From Epiperipatus broadwayi (Eukaryota; Onychophora; Udeonychophora; Euonychophora; Peripatidae): a stretch of 64,000 nucleotides of DNA. Below the pieces are notes generated by a model. It saw only the letters and a program-made list of their open reading frames with translations. It was not told where the DNA came from and did no database searches. Position 1 is the first letter of the stretch. Every line of letters begins with the position of its first letter. The stretch is from the NCBI GenBank assembly GCA_028023455.1, contig JAQFVV010006340.1:2671938-2735937 (forward strand), written 5' to 3'. Below are positions 59,651 to 64,000 of the stretch, piece by piece. Position numbers and translations under genes: made by a program.

Positions 59651-60117
59651 GTAATAAGGGAATATTAAAAATTATAAATTTCCTCCGGTAGCTTCTGATT
59701 ACTAAAATATAAATAGATAGTTCTAAAACATATAGGAAAAATCTTTTAAAATTTATAATGAAAATATTATAATTATATTGTGATATTTTCATTTAAAAAT
59801 AAATTGTATTGCAATAAAGAATACACGTCATTGTTGTTATTTTACTTAAGCACGGTTTATAAAAATCTATTGTTTTTTATATGACAACTTTTGATAACAA
59901 ATTAACCAATCTTTTGTAGGACATGTTTTATTAATCAAATTGGAGGTTATCAAATGCATAGGAGATCAATTGACGTTACATTAAACACATCATCCCAATG
60001 TCTGTTTAAGTAAACTTTCAACATTCATTATAAAGATTTAATGTTAGTTTAAATGTCAGAGCATATAACTAAACTCAATAATATGGAAGTAAAATGATAT
60101 TGATATATTACATATTT
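59651..60117. other. AT-rich non-coding DNA
   Basis: Nothing is supported. Confidence 0.4.
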
Positions 60118-60230
60118 AATAAGAGTATGAAATTCTCCATATAGTAGCACCAACAAGTGCAAGCCTTGGTAATCAATGGATGCAGGAAGATTTGTGCATA
60201 CAATCCTTATCTAGTGCCTCCTCATACAAT

Positions 60231-60276
60231 ATTCCCAGACTATTTTCTAGCTAGTGGCTTTAATCATTAAGAAGTT
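60231..60276 (-). ncRNA. Hammerhead relic, array unit 1
   Basis: Stem II AGCC-ACTA-GCT and a GAAAA/TAGTC segment are recognisable, but the CUGANGA core is mutated (AATGATT), so it is inactive. Confidence 0.5.
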
Positions 60277-60662
60277 TTGAGTTTGAGAGTACAACAACCC
60301 TCTATCAGCCACCTTTTACTTATTTGGGTAAATATAAAGCTAGGAGACCAAGATAAAAACCTATTATATTTGCAATCAAAGCTAATTTTCACATATAGTC
60401 ATGTAGATATGAACTCAGTTCAGCATCCATATATTTTGATGTCTTTGGTTTTTTCAAAACCATGATCACGATTATTCTATGAGCAGGATAGATATAAAAC
60501 CATAAAAACATCACATGATGCCCACTTAATATGCTTACACATGCTGTTAATAAGAATACCAAATACTCCATATAGTAGTATCACCAAGTGCAAGACTTCC
60601 TAATCAACAGATAAGGGTAGTTTTTTGATAAAAAACCCATATCTATTGCATATTCATCCAAC

Positions 60663-60706
60663 ATCTCCAGACTAGTTTTTAGCTTGTGGCTTTCATCAGT
60701 GAAGAT
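60663..60706 (-). ncRNA. Hammerhead ribozyme, array unit 2, one core base lost
   Basis: On the minus strand: stem I AUCUUCA pairs with UGGAGAU (7 bp, one G-U); core CUGAUGA (60693-60699); stem II AGC-CACAA-GCU; then AAAAC where GAAAC is expected; loop UA; GUC (60670-60672). Loss of the catalytic G of GAAA predicts an inactive ribozyme in an otherwise intact fold. Confidence 0.65.
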
Positions 60707-61073
60707 GCTTGGATTTGAGAGCACAGCACCTAGATCTTAAGATCTAATGCAATTCTCCAGAAGCCACACTTTACCTATTTAGTTAACTATAAAGTTAAGA
60801 TCCCAAGCTGAAAACACCATACAGTTGCCAACCCAAGTTCATTTTCTTCTATAGTCATATAGATCTGAATTCAGTGCAGCACCTATACATTTTTGTGTAC
60901 TGGTTTTTTCAAAAACCATAGACTATATTATCCTATGGGTAGGATAATTATAAAACCATCAAAACATCACATGATAACCAGTTCATATGCTTATACATTA
61001 TATTAATAAGAGTACCAAACTCTCCATACAGTACTTCCACCAAGTGCAAGCCCTCATTATCAAAAATCCAAGG

Positions 61074-61118
61074 CTACCCACTGATGAAAGCCACAATCTA
61101 GAAATCAGTCTAAGGGTA
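61074..61118 (+). ncRNA. Hammerhead ribozyme, array unit 3
   Basis: CUGAUGA (61081-61087), stem II region AAGCCACAAUCUA (weakened), GAAA (61101-61104), GUC (61108-61110). Stem I pairs UACCC with GGGUA around a bulge. All invariant core bases are present, but stems I and II are weak. Confidence 0.55.
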
Positions 61119-61345
61119 TTGGATGAATAGGCACTAGATAAGAATTTTATGCACAAACTTTCATGCATCCAATGATTATGAAGGTTTGAATTGGGTGGCA
61201 CTACTGTATAGGCAATTTGATACCCTTATTGAGGATATTGGATGAGTAGGCACTAGATAGGGATTTTATGTACAAACCATCCTGTATCCATTATTATGAA
61301 GGCTTGCATTGGGTGGCACTACTGTATAGGGAATTTGATACTCTT

Positions 61346-61814
61346 ATTAACAGCATTTGCATGCATATGAAATGGTGATCATGAAATATTTTGATAGTTT
61401 TATTTTACATTTTTATGTTACATTGAATTGATTCATATTTCACATATTTAAATGTTATTTGAACTCAAGATTGTTAAAAATTGGTTAAACTATAAACTCT
61501 GATTTTTCAATTAACATTCAGCCAATTCGAAAGAGCCTTTCATCAAATTTTTGTTTAAATTCACTCTCAAACTTTTAATATTATATTTAACATTAGTTGC
61601 TTTGTTTGAAAAAATCTCAATTGTTCCCTCAACCAGATAATGCTGTTCGGTTTAATTGACAGAAACACATTACCAGTTAGAGTTTTACTTAATGTTTTAT
61701 TTAGCATTACCATATAATACCCTATATTTCCGTAAATGTATCCAAATATAAAATGTACAACTTGAACAATAGTTTTATGCATATTTAAAATTTAAATAAA
61801 TATATATTGTCTAA
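61346..61814. other. AT-rich non-coding DNA
   Basis: A 71-codon minus ORF (61567-61782) has no recognisable feature. Confidence 0.4.
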
Positions 61815-62160
61815 ACTTAATGTAGTTATAAGGGACTTGAACTTAGACTTTGATGCTCCCTATCCATTCTATCATATACAACTGATATACATGACCACAT
61901 ATATGTAAAAAAGAGAAATGATTTTCAATATAGATATATCATACTGAACCAGCACAAATTAGTTGGTTCATATCACAATCTCTCACACATATATGCAAAC
62001 AGTTCTCACTTTATATCAAGATAGCAAATCTTCTCTTCAGACATCCATTTCATTGAAAATCCAAGGATGCAAGGCTCAAATCTCTTGTTGATTGCAATAT
62101 TATTGTTACACCCATATGAATCTTAAGTCAATCTGATCCCACACACATAGAACCTTAATA
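61815..62160 (-). repeat. SINE-like repeat, copy 3
   Basis: Inverted relative to copies 4 and 5. It shares the GACCACATATATGTA block and the GGGACTTGAACTTAGA B-box-like end with copies 1 and 2. Confidence 0.55.
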
Positions 62161-62199
62161 CGTTCATTTAATTATACAGAAGAAATATGAAATGGATGG

Positions 62200-62470
62200 T
62201 TGAAAAGTGCAGAAAATTGAAGCTGGTCCATTAAAGTTTAAAGATTTACTATATTAATATAAACTGACAACTGATTATATATTGTAATCTGGATCAACTT
62301 GTGATTGCTAGTTCAGCACAACAAAATACATATGCTGTAGAACACTTAGCTTTTTCACATGTATGTGGTAATGTGTATTGTTTGTATAGGATGAATTGGC
62401 TAGATGTAGGAAGCTTGTAATTCTGAGTTCAAGTCACTTACAATTACATTAAGTTTAGTATATACAATAT
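62200..62470 (+). repeat. SINE-like repeat, copy 4
   Basis: It contains GATCAACTTGTGATTGCTAG, TTTTTCACATGTATGTGG and TGAGTTCAAGTCA (B-box-like) in the same order as copy 5. It forms an inverted pair with copy 3. Confidence 0.55.
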
Positions 62471-63095
62471 ACATATATTTAAATATAAATATGATTGCGC
62501 TAAAGGTGCATGAGCCCACAAAAGTTAATTTTTAATTTTTTTATATATTAAAATACGAATTAATACAAAATAAATATATATATATATATAAGTGTGGCTT
62601 ACAAAATAAATATATATATATATATAAGTGTGGCTTAGCACTTTCAAGAGATGTAGCCCTCATAGTCATAGCCATTTTGTAACTAAAGAAACTAGTTAAA
62701 TGCAATGCAAATTTATGCAAATGACTTTCTTTATGTATACAATTTCTTGAATATATTGTGGCACATATTTTTCTGTTGATGGTATGATTATCTCTAAAGC
62801 AAGCCTCTTTCACTTTTCTTTTTAAGTCATGTCATTCTCTGCAAACAACCACAGTCAATTGGCTCACAATCATGCCCTGCTGAGCTGCGGTGCTAGAAGA
62901 AAACTGAATTATAAGTTGGCCCTGTTAGTCCTATTACATATTCAACCTGTATTTTACACATCCCTTTTCTATATAATTAAATGAACATATTAAGGTCCTA
63001 AATGTAAAATATCAGTTTGACTTAAGGTATCATGGGTATGACAATAATAATTGGCATCTACAAGGACTTTGAGCATTATATCCTCGGATTTTCAA
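62471..63095. other. AT-rich non-coding DNA
   Basis: A short direct duplication around (TA)n (AAATAAATATATATATATAT, then AAGTGTGGCTTA) occurs at about 62567-62638. Otherwise nothing is seen. Confidence 0.45.
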
Positions 63096-63099
63096 AGAA

Positions 63100-63375
63100 A
63101 TGGATGGCTGAGGAGTTGGAAAATGAAAAAGATTGAAGTGTGTCTATTAAAGGTTGAGATTTACTATCTTAATATAAACTGTCACTGATTGTATATATGT
63201 GCGAGAGATTGTGATCTTGACCAACTGATGAGTGCTAGTTTAGCACAAAATAATTGAAGATCATTTATCTTTTTTACATATATGTGATCACATGTATCGG
63301 TTGTATAAGATGGATTGGATAGATGTAGAAAGCTTAAAGGTCTTGAGTTCAAGTCCCATATTATTACATACATGT
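63100..63375 (+). repeat. SINE-like repeat, copy 5, with hammerhead-like core
   Basis: It ends in CTTGAGTTCAAGTCCC (B-box-like, about 63342-63357). At 63225-63246 it has CTGATGA followed by a perfect 6-bp hairpin GTGCTA-GTT-TAGCAC and then AAAA where GAAA would be expected. Other copies keep GAAATAC at this place. TACATATATGTG and ATGTATC downstream could close stem III. Confidence 0.55.
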
Positions 63376-63571
63376 ATAATATTAAATTTCTCTTTGTTAT
63401 AGGAAGTAGTTTTTTTTCTTTTTTTAAAATTTAATTGAGTGCTCTTGAAGAAGACAAAAAAGCCCTTTTCATAAAGCAAAAGCACAGATGTACACAAAAC
63501 AATTATATATGTATATATACATACACACATAACGATGAGAACAAACATAAGATTATTGGAAAAATACTCAC
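63376..63571. other. Probable intron sequence next to the minus-strand exon
   Basis: AT-rich, with (TA)n near 63505-63520. It starts with the GTGAGT donor of the minus-strand exon. Confidence 0.4.
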
Positions 63572-63904
63572 CTAAACTCAATACAAACCGTTCACTTGCT
63601 TTATTAACATTGTCTAAACTTTTAACAGTATATACGATTTCTTTTTCCGTCATTTGTATTTCCAACTTATTAAAACAGAGTCTCAAAGGATTAATATTGT
63701 TAATAGTTACAATATTCTCATAATATTTATTTAAAAATTCCAGTTGTTGATTCCAATGATTATACATAAAAATTGGTTCGTCTATAAATCCCAAATAAAT
63801 GATGAGGTAGTTTGTCTTCAGTTTATTCAGTTTTACTGTCATACAAAATTTTTGATTTAATAAGAGATCTGATCTAGAGAACTCCACTCTGGTGACAAAC
63901 CATT
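63572..63904 (-). CDS. Candidate internal coding exon, unknown protein
   Basis: On the minus strand an acceptor TTTATCTTTATACAATAG precedes base 63904, and a near-consensus donor TTTAG/GTGAGT follows base 63572. Between them the frame is open for the whole 333 bases: two bases of a split codon, 110 codons and one base, so both introns are phase 1 (a symmetric exon). The protein begins WFVTRVEFSRSDLLLNQKFC and includes YLIIYLGFIDEPIFMYNHW and an MTEKEIVYTVKSLDNVN segment. It looks like an alternating strand/helix globular domain, with no transmembrane segment or low complexity. No family is recognised. Beyond 63571 the frame runs into intron-like sequence. The next exon may be 58391-58210 (-), which is phase-compatible. 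Confidence 0.55.
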
Positions 63905-64000
63905 CTATTGTATAAAGATAAACAAATTATAACTTCCAATTCAAATGTAATTGAAAGTAACTACAAATCATATTATATATATATATATATTATATATAAA

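Larger units (their letters stand above)
60118..61345. repeat. Decayed tandem array of the second hammerhead repeat family
   Basis: Related units start near 60138, 60567 and 61014 (ACTCCATATAGTAG-type start), spaced about 430-450 bases, with further partial copies to 61345. Part of the last copies is inverted (CACTGATGAAAGCC on plus at 61080 versus minus in the first two). Units are diverged from each other. Landmarks such as GAACTCAGTTCAGCATCCATA correspond to GAACTTAATTCAGATACTCCA in the 53136-55870 units, and both families share a CACATGA block, unit length and ribozyme position, so they are probably homologous. Confidence 0.7.

Noticed and set aside
63182-63373. 63-codon minus ORF in SINE-like copy 5
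   Set aside because: It is the antisense reading of the repeat, also present in other copies in broken form.

Overview
This is a very AT-rich (by eye about three quarters A+T) stretch of animal nuclear DNA with no bacterial features. Nearly everything that can be identified is repetitive: LTR retrotransposons, LINEs, Penelope-like elements (PLEs), hAT and Merlin-type DNA transposons, foldback elements, a SINE-like family and tandem repeats carrying hammerhead ribozymes. That mix fits an invertebrate with a TE-rich, intron-rich genome; the phylum cannot be fixed from the sequence. Host genes appear only as a few candidate exons: an ATG exon at 670-771 (+), a signal-peptide exon at 59546-59650 (+), and a well-bounded symmetric coding exon at 63572-63904 (-) that may belong with a possible terminal exon at 58210-58485 (-).

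Layout. 1-4.1 kb: AT-rich DNA with a candidate first exon and two foldback repeats. 4.14-10.90 kb: a complete, young, gag-only LTR retrotransposon (+) with two nearly identical 2.2-kb LTRs, a primer-binding-site-like sequence, one intact gag ORF and no pol. 10.9-15.4 kb: no recognisable feature. 15.5-17.2 kb: a palindrome and then two PLE endonuclease ends facing each other. 18.5-19.25 kb: 3' end of an RTE-like LINE. 23.2-24.2 kb: two tandem SINE-like copies. 24.5-27.97 kb: a hAT element with a perfect 8-bp target duplication, a broken transposase and a nested retro-insert. 28.0-29.05 kb: PLE end. 29.18-34.5 kb: a LINE (-) split by a 3.0-kb foldback element and a 458-bp TA-flanked palindrome. 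34.6-41.4 kb: a second gag-bearing LTR element (-), itself inserted in the centre of another head-to-head PLE pair. 45.4-46.4 kb: PLE end (-). 47.98-52.83 kb: two Merlin/ISXO2-type elements. 53.14-55.87 kb: a tandem array of about 423-bp units, five in one orientation and two inverted. 60.1-61.35 kb: a decayed, related array. 61.8-63.4 kb: three more SINE-like copies.

The most notable system is the 53.1-55.9 kb array. Every unit contains a full type I hammerhead ribozyme: the CUGAAGA core, a 4-bp stem II, GAAAC, a minimal stem III and a GUC cleavage site, with a two-part stem I. Seven near-identical copies occur, five on the minus and two on the plus strand. Diverged relatives with eroded catalytic bases lie at 42.0 kb and 60.2-61.1 kb, and weaker hammerhead-like motifs lie in PLE tails and in the SINE-like family. 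This resembles animal retrozyme or PLE pseudo-LTR biology, in which tandem ribozymes release unit-length RNAs that may circularise. The two LTR elements encode only Gag-like proteins, so they would depend on enzymes supplied elsewhere.
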